DNA from: Mariluticola halotolerans
Lineage (GTDB): Bacteria > Pseudomonadota > Alphaproteobacteria > Rhizobiales > Devosiaceae
DNA: 64,000 nt
Reading direction: 5' to 3'
Assembly: GCF_021611515.1 (NCBI RefSeq)
Contig: NZ_CP090960.1
Location: 2,232,001 to 2,296,000, forward strand
Below, piece after piece: positions 11,348 through 20,027 of this stretch. The first letter of the stretch is position 1. Every line of letters begins with the position of its first letter. The notes under the pieces are model-generated. The model was given only the letters and a program-made list of their open reading frames with translations. It did no database searches and was not told where the DNA came from. A program made the translations under genes and the position numbers.

Positions 11348-12466
11348 TTATGCCCCCTCGGGCACCAAACGGCCTGCATTGACCCCAATATGCTGCGCCC
11401 CGCCCCCCAAAGCCTCAAACAACATCGGATCGGTCCCGGTCATCCAGCATTGGGTATCAAGGCTGTTCAGAGCCGAAAACAGGGCGGCACGCCGGTCCGG
11501 ATCGAGATGGGCGGCCACCTCATCGAGCAGCAGCAAGGGGGTCAATCCGGTCATCTTGGCGACCAGCCGCGCATGGGCCAGCACCAGTCCGATCAGCAGG
11601 GCTTTCTGCTCGCCGGTGGAACAGAGATTGGCCGGCATGGCCTTTTGCGCGTGCACCACTTCAAGATCGACCCGGTGCGGTCCCATTATGGTGCGCCCGG
11701 CGGCCCGGTCCAGTGCCCGCGTGTCGCGCCAGCGCGCAATCAGGCTGGCCTCCAGGGTCGAGGAAGATGTGGGTTCGTGATGATCCTCAAACAATGGCGT
11801 CAGCGCGAGCCTTGCGGCCGGGAAGGCCTCCTGGTCGACACTCTCGCTGGCCAGCCGCTGCAAATGCCCCAGACTGTCGGCGCGGGCGAAATAGATCGCA
11901 CCGGCATATTCGGCCATTTGCGCCTCGATCGCGTTAAGCCAGGTCCCGTCGCCCCCCTCATCGAGCAGCTTGTTGCGCTGGCGCATGGTTTTTTCATACC
12001 CCGCCACCGCCACCCCGTGATCGGGAATAAGGGTCATGACCAGCCGGTCGAGAAACCGCCGCCGGTCGGACGCGGGACCGCGAAACAGCCCGTCCATGTC
12101 CGGGGTCAGCCACATCAGCCGGACATAGGCGCTCAGCGCCTCCACGGTTCTCGCATTGGCCCCGTTGATGCGCACCCGTCGGCCGGCCTCGCCATCGCCG
12201 CCGGCCCCCGTCCCCAGATCGACCGGACCGTCCTTTGTCTCAAGCGTCACCGCCACCGCCCATTGGGCATGGGCGCCGGCCTGAATGAGACTGTCAAAGG
12301 GGGCGCGCCGCAGCCCGCGGCCCGGCGAAAGCAGCGAGACAGCTTCCAAAAGATTGGTCTTGCCAGCCCCGTTCGGGCCGGTCAGCACCACATGGCGGGA
12401 ATCCAGATCAAGCGCCGCCGCCGTGTAATTGCGGTATTGCGACAGGCGGAGGCGGGAAATGTGCAT
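11348..12466 (-). CDS. recF: DNA replication/repair protein RecF
   Basis: RecF is an SMC-like ATPase that helps load RecA at single-strand gaps. This copy has about 372 residues, with Walker A GPNGAGKTN near residue 34, a signature-like segment STGEQKALLIGL, and Walker B LLLLDEVAAHLD near the C-terminus. The ATG at 12466 is used; a TTG at 12478 in the same frame would add four residues and neither has a strong ribosome site. It lies between dnaN and gyrB with short gaps, so co-transcription is likely. Confidence 0.95.
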   Translation of the reverse strand: MHISRLRLSQYRNYTAAALDLDSRHVVLTGPNGAGKTNLLEAVSLLSPGRGLRRAPFDSLIQAGAHAQWAVAVTLETKDGPVDLGTGAGGDGEAGRRVRINGANARTVEALSAYVRLMWLTPDMDGLFRGPASDRRRFLDRLVMTLIPDHGVAVAGYEKTMRQRNKLLDEGGDGTWLNAIEAQMAEYAGAIYFARADSLGHLQRLASESVDQEAFPAARLALTPLFEDHHEPTSSSTLEASLIARWRDTRALDRAAGRTIMGPHRVDLEVVHAQKAMPANLCSTGEQKALLIGLVLAHARLVAKMTGLTPLLLLDEVAAHLDPDRRAALFSALNSLDTQCWMTGTDPMLFEALGGGAQHIGVNAGRLVPEGA

Positions 12467-12538
12467 GGATCTGGCCAAAAAGGCACGGCGACAGGAGATT
12501 GCCCCCTGCGCCGCGCATCGGGGTTTTGCGTGATGCGC

Positions 12539-13657
12539 CTAAACGCGCATCGGCATCAGAACGTAAAGCGCCTTGGCGTCACCCTCTTCCTGCACCAGGG
12601 TGGGGGAGCCGGAATCGTTGAACAGGAAGCTGACATTTTCCGAGCGGATCTGGCCCACGATATCGAGCAGGTAACGGGCATTAAAGCCGATCTCGAAACT
12701 CTCGGGCTCAAATTCAACTGCCAGTTCCTCGCTGGCCGTGCCGTGGTCGGGATTGGTCACCGACAATTCCAGCTGACCTGAACCGGCGGAGAGTTTGACC
12801 GCCTTGCCGCCGCGCTCGGAGGCAATGGTCGACACGCGGTCAACAGCGGTGGCGAAAGTGGCGCGGTCAACGCTCATCAGCTTGTCATTGTTCTTCGGGG
12901 TCACCCGGTCATAATCTGGGAATGTGCCCTCAATCAGCTTGGAGAGGAGCACAACACCGCCCACCGAGAAGCGGATCTTGGTGTCGGAGAGTTCCACCTC
13001 GACATCGCCTTCAGCGCCATCGAGCAGTTTTTGCACCTCGGAGACGGTCTTGCGCGGCACGATAATGCCGGGCATGCCCGCGGCCCCTTCAGGCGCTGTG
13101 GTTTCAGCCCGGGCCATGCGGTGGCCATCGGTTGCAACCGCGCGCAGCACTTCGGTCTGGTCCGAGGTGATGGTGTGGAAATAGATGCCATTGAGATAAT
13201 AGCGCGTCTCTTCATTGGAAATGGCGAACTGGGTGCGTTCGATCAGTTCCAGCAAGGCTGCGGCGGGCATCGAAAACGTGTGCGAGAAGCTGCCTGACTT
13301 GAGATCCGGGAAACCTTCCGGCGACAGGCAGGCGAGGTGAAAACGCGAGCGGCCCGAGATGATCGACATCTGCTCGGAACCATCGGTTTCCAGCTTGACC
13401 TCGGCCCCGTCGGCAAGCTTGCGAATGATTTCATAAAGCGTGTGGGCGGGCACGGTGGTGGTACCCGGCGTGCCGATCATGGCGGGCACGTGTTCGGTCA
13501 CCTCGATATCAAGATCGGTGGCCCTGAGGTCGAGACCGTCATCCGCCGCCTTGATCAATACGTTGGCGAGAATTGGATAGGTGTTGCGCCGCTCCACGAC
13601 ACGATGGACGTGCCCCAGCGATTTCAGAAGATGATTACGTTCAAGCGTGACTTTCAT
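12539..13657 (-). CDS. dnaN: DNA polymerase III beta sliding clamp
   Basis: The 372-residue protein has the expected length and three repeated clamp domains. It starts MKVTLERNHLL and ends LYVLMPMRV, close to the usual clamp C-terminus that forms part of the peptide-binding pocket. It encircles DNA and tethers the replicative polymerase and other partners. It sits downstream of dnaA but is separated by 325 bases with a likely terminator, so transcription from dnaA may not be its main source. Confidence 0.98.
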   Translation of the reverse strand: MKVTLERNHLLKSLGHVHRVVERRNTYPILANVLIKAADDGLDLRATDLDIEVTEHVPAMIGTPGTTTVPAHTLYEIIRKLADGAEVKLETDGSEQMSIISGRSRFHLACLSPEGFPDLKSGSFSHTFSMPAAALLELIERTQFAISNEETRYYLNGIYFHTITSDQTEVLRAVATDGHRMARAETTAPEGAAGMPGIIVPRKTVSEVQKLLDGAEGDVEVELSDTKIRFSVGGVVLLSKLIEGTFPDYDRVTPKNNDKLMSVDRATFATAVDRVSTIASERGGKAVKLSAGSGQLELSVTNPDHGTASEELAVEFEPESFEIGFNARYLLDIVGQIRSENVSFLFNDSGSPTLVQEEGDAKALYVLMPMRV

Positions 13658-13982
13658 AACTCAATTCCCTGCCCGGTCGTGTGCCGCCTTGAAAGCGGTC
13701 AACCCCCATGTTCGGAGGGGGTGAGACAATCGCAAGAGACGGTCAAAAAGGCAAGCGGGTCAAAGGCCCTGCCTGTCCTTGTATTGTTGGTAGTTGTGCA
13801 TATCGTCATCAAGGGTCAGCTTCAAGCACCCTTGGGGGGCATTGACGGTGGATAAAACAACGAACGGGGAACGCAGCCTGCCCGCCGCGTTCCCCGTGCT
13901 CCCCCTTGCCGCCCCGCAAGGAGACGGCCTGGCCAGAATGTTTTCTGGCGGGTTCCTGATTGGCGGCCGTGCCGGTCGCCTG
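13658..13982. other. dnaA-dnaN intergenic region with DnaA-box-like site
   Basis: This 325-base gap holds no convincing gene. On the minus strand it contains TTATCCACC (revcomp of 13847-13855), one base from the DnaA box TTATCCACA, directly beyond the dnaA stem-loop. Two TTGACC hexamers occur closer to dnaN but neither has a recognisable -10 box at normal spacing. The dnaN promoter is therefore not located. Confidence 0.4.
13850..13897 (-). terminator. Probable terminator downstream of dnaA
   Basis: Perfect 11-bp inverted repeat ACGGGGAACGC / GCGTTCCCCGT (13864-13874 with 13887-13897) with a 12-base loop. On the minus strand it is followed by the T-rich stretch TCGTTGTTTTAT. It starts about 85 bases beyond the dnaA stop. 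Confidence 0.6.
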
Positions 13983-15509
13983 TTATTCCTCGAGCATCTT
14001 TTTGAGCAGTTCGACTTCCTGCTGCAGCTCACCATCATCCTTCATCAGCTGCTCAACCTTGCGCACGGAATGCAGCACTGTTGTGTGATCGCGTCCCCCA
14101 AAACGGCGGCCGATTTCCGGCAGCGAACGGGCGGTCAGGGATTTGGCCAGATACATGGCAATCTGACGCGGGCGGACGACATCGCGCGAGCGGCGGGCCG
14201 AGAGCAGGTCATTGCGCGGTACCTTGTAATGGCGCGAGACCATTTTGAGAATGTCCTCAATCCGCACCCGGCGGCTTTCGCGCGAGCGGATCAGATCGGC
14301 AAGGGTCTTTTCGGCCAGCCCCACAGTGATCGGCTCACCGGTCAGCTGATTGGCCGCGACCAACCGGTTTACAGCGCCGTCGAGATCGCGGCCATGGGAG
14401 ACCACGGAATGGGCGATATAATCGAGCACGGGGGTTGGGAAATGCACCCCGGCAAACCGGACGGTCGCCTGTTCGGCCCGGCGGGCAACAATGGCCCGGC
14501 GCAATTCCTCGTCAAAGGGATTGATCGGCACGACAAGGCCACCCGAAAGGCGTGATTTCACCCGGTCATCGAGCATGTCGAGATCGCGCGGCGGCGCGTC
14601 CCCTGCAACAACCACCTGTTTGGCACCGGTAAGGAGCGCGGAAAGCGTGTGGCCGAATTCGGTCGCGGATTTGCCCTGGAGGAACTGCATGTCGTCGATC
14701 AGCAGCAGATCGATGCGGCGCAGCCATTCCTTGAAACCGATCGCCGACTGGCGCTGCACGGCGGTGATGAAATGATACATGAAGTGGTCGGCGGTCAGAT
14801 AGACCACATTGCGGTTGGCGTCCGCCGCACCGGCGGCCCAGGCAATGGCGTTGAGCAGATGGGATTTACCCAGACCAACGGTTGAATGGATATAGACCGG
14901 ATTGAAGGTCACCGTGTTGTTGGCGGCGGCATGGGCCACCTGTTTGGCAACACCAAGGGCGATATCGTTCGGGCCACCGGGCACAAAGGTATCGAAGGTC
15001 ATTTTCGGATCAAGCGCACTGCCCGAGAGCGCATCGGTACGGGCAGCCTGGGCCGGGGCCATGGGGCGGGCCGGGGCCGGCGCCGGATCACCATGGCTGG
15101 GTTCGGCAGCCACGGGCTCGGCGGGCGGCACCAGACGGGGCCGGGCCTGACCATTTACCCGCACGGTAAAGTGCAGGCGCTGAATGTCACGGGTTTCCTG
15201 CTGAAAGGCTTCCAGAATGCGTTCGGCATAATTCGACTGGATCCAGGAACACAAGAAACGGGTAGGGACAGAGAGGTGGGCCAGATCGTCGACAACCTCT
15301 TCCAGTTCCAGTCGGGCAAACCAGCTTGTGAACACGTCTTCGCCAACCGCTGCGCGCAACATTTGTCGAACGCGTGTCCATGTATCGGCCGTGACCGGCT
15401 TGTTGCCGCGAGCTCCCATCTTCTTGTCCCCTGTCCGAACAGGTTGTGCACCTTCCGCGCTGCCGCCTTCGAGCACATCGGTACGTCCTGTTACAATCAT
15501 GTTTTTCAT
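13983..15509 (-). CDS. dnaA: Chromosomal replication initiator DnaA
   Basis: DnaA binds DnaA boxes at oriC and opens the duplex. The 508-residue protein has the DnaA N-terminal domain (about 35-105), a Pro/Ala-rich linker (about 120-160), an AAA+ domain with Walker A VGLGKSH and Walker B LLLIDDMQFLQG, and a C-terminal DNA-binding domain with SARRSRDVVRPRQIAMYL and GGRDHTTVLHS. The first glycine of the usual GGVGLGKT loop is replaced (STVGLGKS). ATG at 15509 has AGAGG about 10 bases upstream; the frame continues 19 codons with no better site. The upstream gap carries a CtrA-type site. Confidence 0.97.
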   Translation of the reverse strand: MKNMIVTGRTDVLEGGSAEGAQPVRTGDKKMGARGNKPVTADTWTRVRQMLRAAVGEDVFTSWFARLELEEVVDDLAHLSVPTRFLCSWIQSNYAERILEAFQQETRDIQRLHFTVRVNGQARPRLVPPAEPVAAEPSHGDPAPAPARPMAPAQAARTDALSGSALDPKMTFDTFVPGGPNDIALGVAKQVAHAAANNTVTFNPVYIHSTVGLGKSHLLNAIAWAAGAADANRNVVYLTADHFMYHFITAVQRQSAIGFKEWLRRIDLLLIDDMQFLQGKSATEFGHTLSALLTGAKQVVVAGDAPPRDLDMLDDRVKSRLSGGLVVPINPFDEELRRAIVARRAEQATVRFAGVHFPTPVLDYIAHSVVSHGRDLDGAVNRLVAANQLTGEPITVGLAEKTLADLIRSRESRRVRIEDILKMVSRHYKVPRNDLLSARRSRDVVRPRQIAMYLAKSLTARSLPEIGRRFGGRDHTTVLHSVRKVEQLMKDDGELQQEVELLKKMLEE

Positions 15510-16242
15510 TGTGTTCTGCCTCTTGCATGTCTGAACGGCTACGCAAGGCGAGCCAAACCGACACATTTGTATATGCTTGCAATTCCGGACAAAGCTTCGC
15601 CATCACCGCCAAGTATAGCGGTCCGAAATTGCAGGGATTTATTGAACGCGGCCGATAAGGGCCAAATAGATTACTAGTTTTCGGGAGACCCCAAAAATAC
15701 TCTGACTTTTAAATTCAGTTCGGCGTGTTGCCGATTACCAAAGGGTAGTTCAGACCTGATCGAAGTGGCCTTCTTATGCCGCATGATGACTTCCCCCAAC
15801 ATTTATAGCATTCGCCGACGCCGCGTGTTCGACGCCCTTTTTCTGATCCAACACGGCTATCTTAGCCAGCCAAATTTTGGCTTTCAATCCGCCTGAGGGC
15901 AAAAAAACAGGTTGACTCTGGGGGGCGTCAGTCAATGCCCGTGTGAAGAGAAGTTAACATAATTTTAATGCCCTGAGACTCCACACAGAATCTTGACCGG
16001 GGGCCTTTCAGACGGGGTTTAAAAAAAAATTTCGCGCTGTCGCACGGCCTAATTTACCATGTTCTAAAGCATCGACGGGGCGGGGATGAGTGCGCGGCGC
16101 AGTGCCCTGATTCTGAAGGCTTTTTGACATGTCACCCAAACAGGCAAAAACCGGTCACGGCCGGTATAAGCAAAAATCGATATTTCGCGCGTTTACCAAT
16201 CTTTGCAGAGTGTGACATTGAGGTGACAGGTGTGCAGACAAT
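15510..16242. other. Long non-coding region upstream of dnaA
   Basis: About 730 bases between the dnaA start and the rpsT terminator, more AT-rich than surrounding genes, with runs such as nine A (16021-16029) and the AT stretch 15953-15969. It contains a perfect CtrA-type site and four GANTC sites (15914, 15977, 15988, 16109). No DnaA box close to TTATCCACA was found on either strand, and no convincing dnaA promoter, though TATACT occurs on the minus strand at 15612-15617. Candidate roles are dnaA promoter/regulatory DNA or part of a replication origin; the lack of DnaA boxes argues against a full oriC. Confidence 0.5.
15954..15968. promoter_or_regulatory. Perfect CtrA-type binding site TTAA-N7-TTAA
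   Basis: TTAA at 15954-15957 and TTAA at 15965-15968 with exactly seven bases between them, the full CtrA consensus of alphaproteobacteria. It lies about 445 bases upstream of dnaA and downstream of rpsT. GANTC sites, targets of the cell-cycle methylase CcrM, flank it at 15914-15918 and 15977-15981. Function is inferred from the motif. Confidence 0.55.
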
Positions 16243-16267
16243 AAAAAAGCCCCCTCGGAAGGGGGCT
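16243..16267 (-). terminator. Rho-independent terminator of rpsT
   Basis: On the minus strand a 7-bp stem AGCCCCC / GGGGGCT (16261-16267 with 16248-16254) and six-base loop are followed by a run of T (16243-16248 complement). It lies about 47 bases beyond the rpsT stop. Confidence 0.88.
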
Positions 16268-16313
16268 TTTGAAAGATCAGACCCGGTGGTCTGGGGCCGT
16301 ATTCAACCGATTC

Positions 16314-16577
16314 TCAGGCGAGAGCCTTGATCCGGTTGGACAGACGCGAAACCTTGCGCGAGGCCGCATTGCGGTGAACGATGCCGTGACCGGCTGCGCG
16401 CTGAATGATGGGCTGCGCGACCTTGAGGGCCTCGTTTGCAGCGTCCTTGTTCCCCGCCGTGATAGCTTCCTCGACCTTGCGCAGGAATGTGCGCATGCGG
16501 GAGCGGCGAGCCTTGTTGACTTCCGTGCGGCGGGCGATCTTGCGGGTCGCTTTTTTCGCCGAAGGCGTATTGGCCAT
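16314..16577 (-). CDS. rpsT: 30S ribosomal protein S20
   Basis: This 87-residue basic protein has the S20 start [13 protein letters not shown] and a long helical Arg/Lys-rich body ending NRIKALA. It binds 16S rRNA and assembles early into the small subunit. ATG at 16577 follows AAGAGG; the frame runs 29 codons further without S20 similarity. A strong terminator follows. Location next to dnaA is common in alphaproteobacteria. Confidence 0.97.
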   Translation of the reverse strand: MANTPSAKKATRKIARRTEVNKARRSRMRTFLRKVEEAITAGNKDAANEALKVAQPIIQRAAGHGIVHRNAASRKVSRLSNRIKALA

Positions 16578-16706
16578 GAAAAACCTCTTGGGCGTTGCGA
16601 CCGGAAAATCCTGGCGCTTATGCGCATCCCAGAACCGGTCGGTAAATGAAAGCGGCGGCCACAAGCCGCCAATTGCCCGGCGTTATAGTCAGGACCGGGC
16701 AGGACG

Positions 16707-17597
16707 TCAACTGATTTCCACCTGACATTGCGGGCAGTAAAAGCTCGAGCGCCCCGACTGGACGACCCGGACAATGCTGCCGCCGCAACCGGCGGTCCGG
16801 CAGGGGCTGTCCCGGCGGTCATATACATCGAAACTGTGCTGGAAGTAACCCGCCTCGCCTTTTGCATTGCGGAAGTCCTTAAGGGTCGACCCGCCCGCCT
16901 CGATTGCGGCGGCCAGAACATCGCGGATGGCGCGCACCAGTGCCTCCAGTTCCGCCCTCGGCTGGCCGTCGGGTGTCACCAGATGCAAGGCCAGGGTTTG
17001 CGGGGCGATACCGGCACGCCAGAGCGCCTCGCAGACATAGATATTGCCCAGACCTGCAATATGGCGCTGATCGAGCAGCGCGGTCTTGACCGGGGTCTTG
17101 CGCCCGGCAAAACGGCTGGCAATGTAAGCGGAGGTCAGTTCATTGCCGAGCGGCTCAGGCCCGAGCGAATTGAGAAAGGCACAATCCGCTTCCCTGGCAA
17201 ACAGGTCCATAAAGCCGAAACGGCGCGGGTCGCTATAGACAAGGTCCGCCATCTGCCCGTTTTGAGCGCATAGGGCAATAACCACATGATCGTGCTTGCC
17301 GGGGGCCGCGGCCGGGCGCAGGCGGCTTGGCTGATCAAGAGGGGTATCCGCCACCCGGAAATTACCGGTCATGCCCAGATGACTTAGAAGCGTCATGCCG
17401 TCATCAAGTTCGATCAGCAGGTATTTGGCCCGTCGGTTGACCGCTTTAATGGTCCGCCCGGTCAGGCTTTGGGCAAAGCCCGATGGGAAGGGGAAACGCA
17501 GATTGGGGCGATTAAGGGTAACCCCCTTGATTTGCGCGCCGGTAATCAGCGGCGCCAGCCCGCGCCGGACGGTTTCGACTTCGGGCAGTTCTGGCAT
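16707..17597 (-). CDS. mutM: Formamidopyrimidine-DNA glycosylase
   Basis: A 296-residue Fpg/MutM removes oxidised purines such as 8-oxoguanine and nicks the abasic site. It starts MPELPEVETVRRGL, where P2 is the catalytic N-terminus after Met removal. The helix-two-turn-helix region and QRHIAGLGNIYVCEALW are intact. The C-terminal zinc finger has paired cysteines, C-x4-C (CRTAGC) and C-x2-C (CPQC). It is divergent from ubiE. Confidence 0.97.
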   Translation of the reverse strand: MPELPEVETVRRGLAPLITGAQIKGVTLNRPNLRFPFPSGFAQSLTGRTIKAVNRRAKYLLIELDDGMTLLSHLGMTGNFRVADTPLDQPSRLRPAAAPGKHDHVVIALCAQNGQMADLVYSDPRRFGFMDLFAREADCAFLNSLGPEPLGNELTSAYIASRFAGRKTPVKTALLDQRHIAGLGNIYVCEALWRAGIAPQTLALHLVTPDGQPRAELEALVRAIRDVLAAAIEAGGSTLKDFRNAKGEAGYFQHSFDVYDRRDSPCRTAGCGGSIVRVVQSGRSSFYCPQCQVEIS

Positions 17598-17706
17598 GCT
17601 TTAACCCCGTTACCATGACACCCGATGACGCATGGATAATGGCCGCCGGTTCGGGTATTGTGCAGCTCTTATAGTAGAGACCACATTTTTTCGAGCCAGA
17701 TATCGC

Positions 17707-18471
17707 ATGAGTGAGCCGCAGGAAACCACCCATTTCGGAGCCAGACAAGTCGCGCTTGAGGATAAGCAGGGGCTGGTCAATGCCGTGTTCCACGGGGTTG
17801 CTGACCGTTATGACCTGATGAACGATTTGATGAGCGGTGGTGTGCACCGCTTATGGAAAGACGCCATGGTTGCCCGGCTGGCGCCGCCGAAACAGGGCAA
17901 GCGCCCCTATCGCGTGCTCGACATGGCCGGGGGCACCGGCGATATCGCCATGCGCATCATCAATGAATCCCATGGCTATGCCGATGTCACCGTGTCCGAC
18001 ATCAATTCCGACATGCTCCGGGTGGGGGCCGAGCGCGCCAAGGCCTGGCGCTATCCCGGCAAGGCCAGCTTTGTTGAAGCCAATGCCGAAGAACTGCCCT
18101 TCGAAGACGATTATTTTGACGCCTATACGATTGCCTTTGGCATTCGCAATGTGCCGCGCATCGACAAGGCGCTGAAAGAAGCCCATCGGGTTTTGAAGCG
18201 CGGCGGACGGTTATTGGTGCTGGAATTCTCCCATGTGGATGTGCCGGGGCTCGACCGGGTCTATAATGCCTTTTCCGACGGGTTGATCCCGCCGATCGGC
18301 AAGATGGTCACGGGCGATGGCGACCCTTATCAATATCTGGTCGAGAGCATCCGCCAGTTCCCCCGGCCCGATGCCTTTGCCAAAATGATTGCCGATGCCG
18401 GGTTCAAACGGGTCACCCATTCCGCCTTTACCGGCAATATCGCCGCGCTGCACAGCGGCTGGAAGCTTTAG
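17707..18471 (+). CDS. ubiE: Ubiquinone/menaquinone C-methyltransferase UbiE
   Basis: The 254-residue class I methyltransferase carries [25 protein letters not shown], a UbiE hallmark split here as [14 protein letters not shown] and [10 protein letters not shown]. The SAM-binding loop is [10 protein letters not shown]. It ends [12 protein letters not shown], also typical. It methylates the benzoquinol ring during ubiquinone synthesis. ATG at 17707 matches the family N-terminus. It starts the ubiE-ubiB-coaBC-dut run; the gap to ubiB is 9 bases. Confidence 0.97.
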   Translation: MSEPQETTHFGARQVALEDKQGLVNAVFHGVADRYDLMNDLMSGGVHRLWKDAMVARLAPPKQGKRPYRVLDMAGGTGDIAMRIINESHGYADVTVSDINSDMLRVGAERAKAWRYPGKASFVEANAEELPFEDDYFDAYTIAFGIRNVPRIDKALKEAHRVLKRGGRLLVLEFSHVDVPGLDRVYNAFSDGLIPPIGKMVTGDGDPYQYLVESIRQFPRPDAFAKMIADAGFKRVTHSAFTGNIAALHSGWKL

Positions 18472-18480
18472 GACCGGCCG

Positions 18481-20016
18481 ATGGGATTATCCGCTTATTT
18501 GCGCCTTTTCCGCGCCGGGTTCGTTCTGGCGCGCGAGGGGGCGTTCTCGCTGATCGAGGCGAAGGACCTGCCCCTGCCCGCGCGGCTCGGGCTGAGTACA
18601 TTGCGGCTGGTCGAGCGGGGCGCGGTGCGCAAGACCGGCCGGGTCGAGCGGCTGACCCGGGCGCTGAACCGGCTGGGGCCCACTTATGTGAAATTCGGGC
18701 AGACCCTTGCCACCCGCCCCGACATTGTCGGCATCGAAATTGCCGAAGACCTGTCGGCCCTGCAGGATCGCATGACCCCGTTCGATCCGGCGACGGTGCC
18801 CGGCCTCCTCAAGGCGGCGCTGGGGCCGAAGGCTGCCCAATTGCAGGACCTGTCGCCCCCCATTGCCGCCGCCTCGATTGCCCAGGTGCACAAGGCCTGG
18901 CTCAAACAGGATGACGGAGAGATGCAGCCGGTTGCGGTGAAAATTCTCCGCCCCGGTGTGCGCGACCGTTTCCGGCGCGATCTTGAAAGCTATTATGCCG
19001 GCGCCCGGCTGGCCGAACGGTTTGTCCCCGCGCTGCGGCGTCTCAAACCGGTCTCCGTGGTTGAAATTCTGGATCGATCGGCCCGGCTCGAACTCGATTT
19101 GCGCTTCGAGGCCGCGGCGATTTCCGAATTTGCCGAAAACATTGCCGCCGATGACGGTTTTGCCGTGCCCCAACTGGAATGGGATCTGGTGGCGCCCAAT
19201 GTGCTGACCACATCCTGGATCGAGGGCATTCCCATTCGCGACCTTGATGCGCTGGATGCGGCCGGCATTGATCGCAAACTTCTGGCCGCGCATCTGATGC
19301 AGAGCTTTTTGCGGCACGCCATTCGCGACGGCTTTTTTCATGCCGACATGCATCCGGGCAATCTGTTTGCCGACCCAAAGACCCATGGGGTCATCGCGGT
19401 CGATTTCGGCATTATGGGCCGCATCTCGCCCAGGGAGCGCCGGTTCCTCGCCGATATCATTTATGGCTTCATCACCCGCGATTACGAAATGATCGCCCAA
19501 CGGCATTTCGACATCGGTTATGTGCCGAGAAACCAGTCGGTCGGTGACTTCACCCTGGCGCTGCGTTCCATCGGCGAACCCCTGCAGGGCCGGCTGTCGC
19601 GCGAGATTTCCATGGCCCGGGTGCTGGGGCAGCTGTTTGCCGTCACCGACATGTTCCAGATGCAGGCCCGGCCCGAACTGATCCTGTTGCAAAAGACCAT
19701 GGTGCTGGTCGAGGGCGTGTCCCGGGCGCTCGATCCCGATCTCGATATCTGGAAAATCTCCGAACCGGTGGTCAGCGATTGGCTCAAACGCCAGATCGGC
19801 CCGGCGGGACGCCTGGCCGAGATTAAAACCCATGTGGACACCGCAACCCAGACGCTGGGCATGATCCCCGGGCTTGTGGTGCGGGCCAATGCAGCGCTCG
19901 ACGACTATGAAGCGCACAAGGCCAAACCGCCCCGGCTGATGAACACATTGATCGCGATCACCTGTGTCTTGCTGTCGCTGGCCAGTCTGGCGTTTTTAAT
20001 CCGGATCATGGGGTAA
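18481..20016 (+). CDS. ubiB: UbiB-type atypical kinase/ATPase for ubiquinone biosynthesis
   Basis: UbiB proteins of the ABC1/ADCK family support ubiquinone synthesis. This 511-residue copy has the family-specific KxGQ motif in VKFGQTLATRPD (about 78-89), the ASIAQVHKA segment, HADMHPGN and a VDFGIMG metal-binding motif. Two hydrophobic segments at the C-terminus (about 485-510) should anchor it in the membrane. It lies just after ubiE, supporting a pathway role. Confidence 0.95.
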   Translation: MGLSAYLRLFRAGFVLAREGAFSLIEAKDLPLPARLGLSTLRLVERGAVRKTGRVERLTRALNRLGPTYVKFGQTLATRPDIVGIEIAEDLSALQDRMTPFDPATVPGLLKAALGPKAAQLQDLSPPIAAASIAQVHKAWLKQDDGEMQPVAVKILRPGVRDRFRRDLESYYAGARLAERFVPALRRLKPVSVVEILDRSARLELDLRFEAAAISEFAENIAADDGFAVPQLEWDLVAPNVLTTSWIEGIPIRDLDALDAAGIDRKLLAAHLMQSFLRHAIRDGFFHADMHPGNLFADPKTHGVIAVDFGIMGRISPRERRFLADIIYGFITRDYEMIAQRHFDIGYVPRNQSVGDFTLALRSIGEPLQGRLSREISMARVLGQLFAVTDMFQMQARPELILLQKTMVLVEGVSRALDPDLDIWKISEPVVSDWLKRQIGPAGRLAEIKTHVDTATQTLGMIPGLVVRANAALDDYEAHKAKPPRLMNTLIAITCVLLSLASLAFLIRIMG

Positions 20017-20027
20017 GGAGCGGGCCG

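Noticed and set aside
15510-16242. Calling the rpsT-dnaA gap the replication origin
   Set aside because: Despite the CtrA-type and GANTC sites, no DnaA box close to consensus was found and alphaproteobacterial origins are often not beside dnaA. Left as a regulatory region.
16124-16330. A possible 68-residue gene on the plus strand upstream of dnaA
   Set aside because: Its frame runs through the rpsT terminator hairpin and into the rpsT coding end, and has no ribosome site or known relatives.
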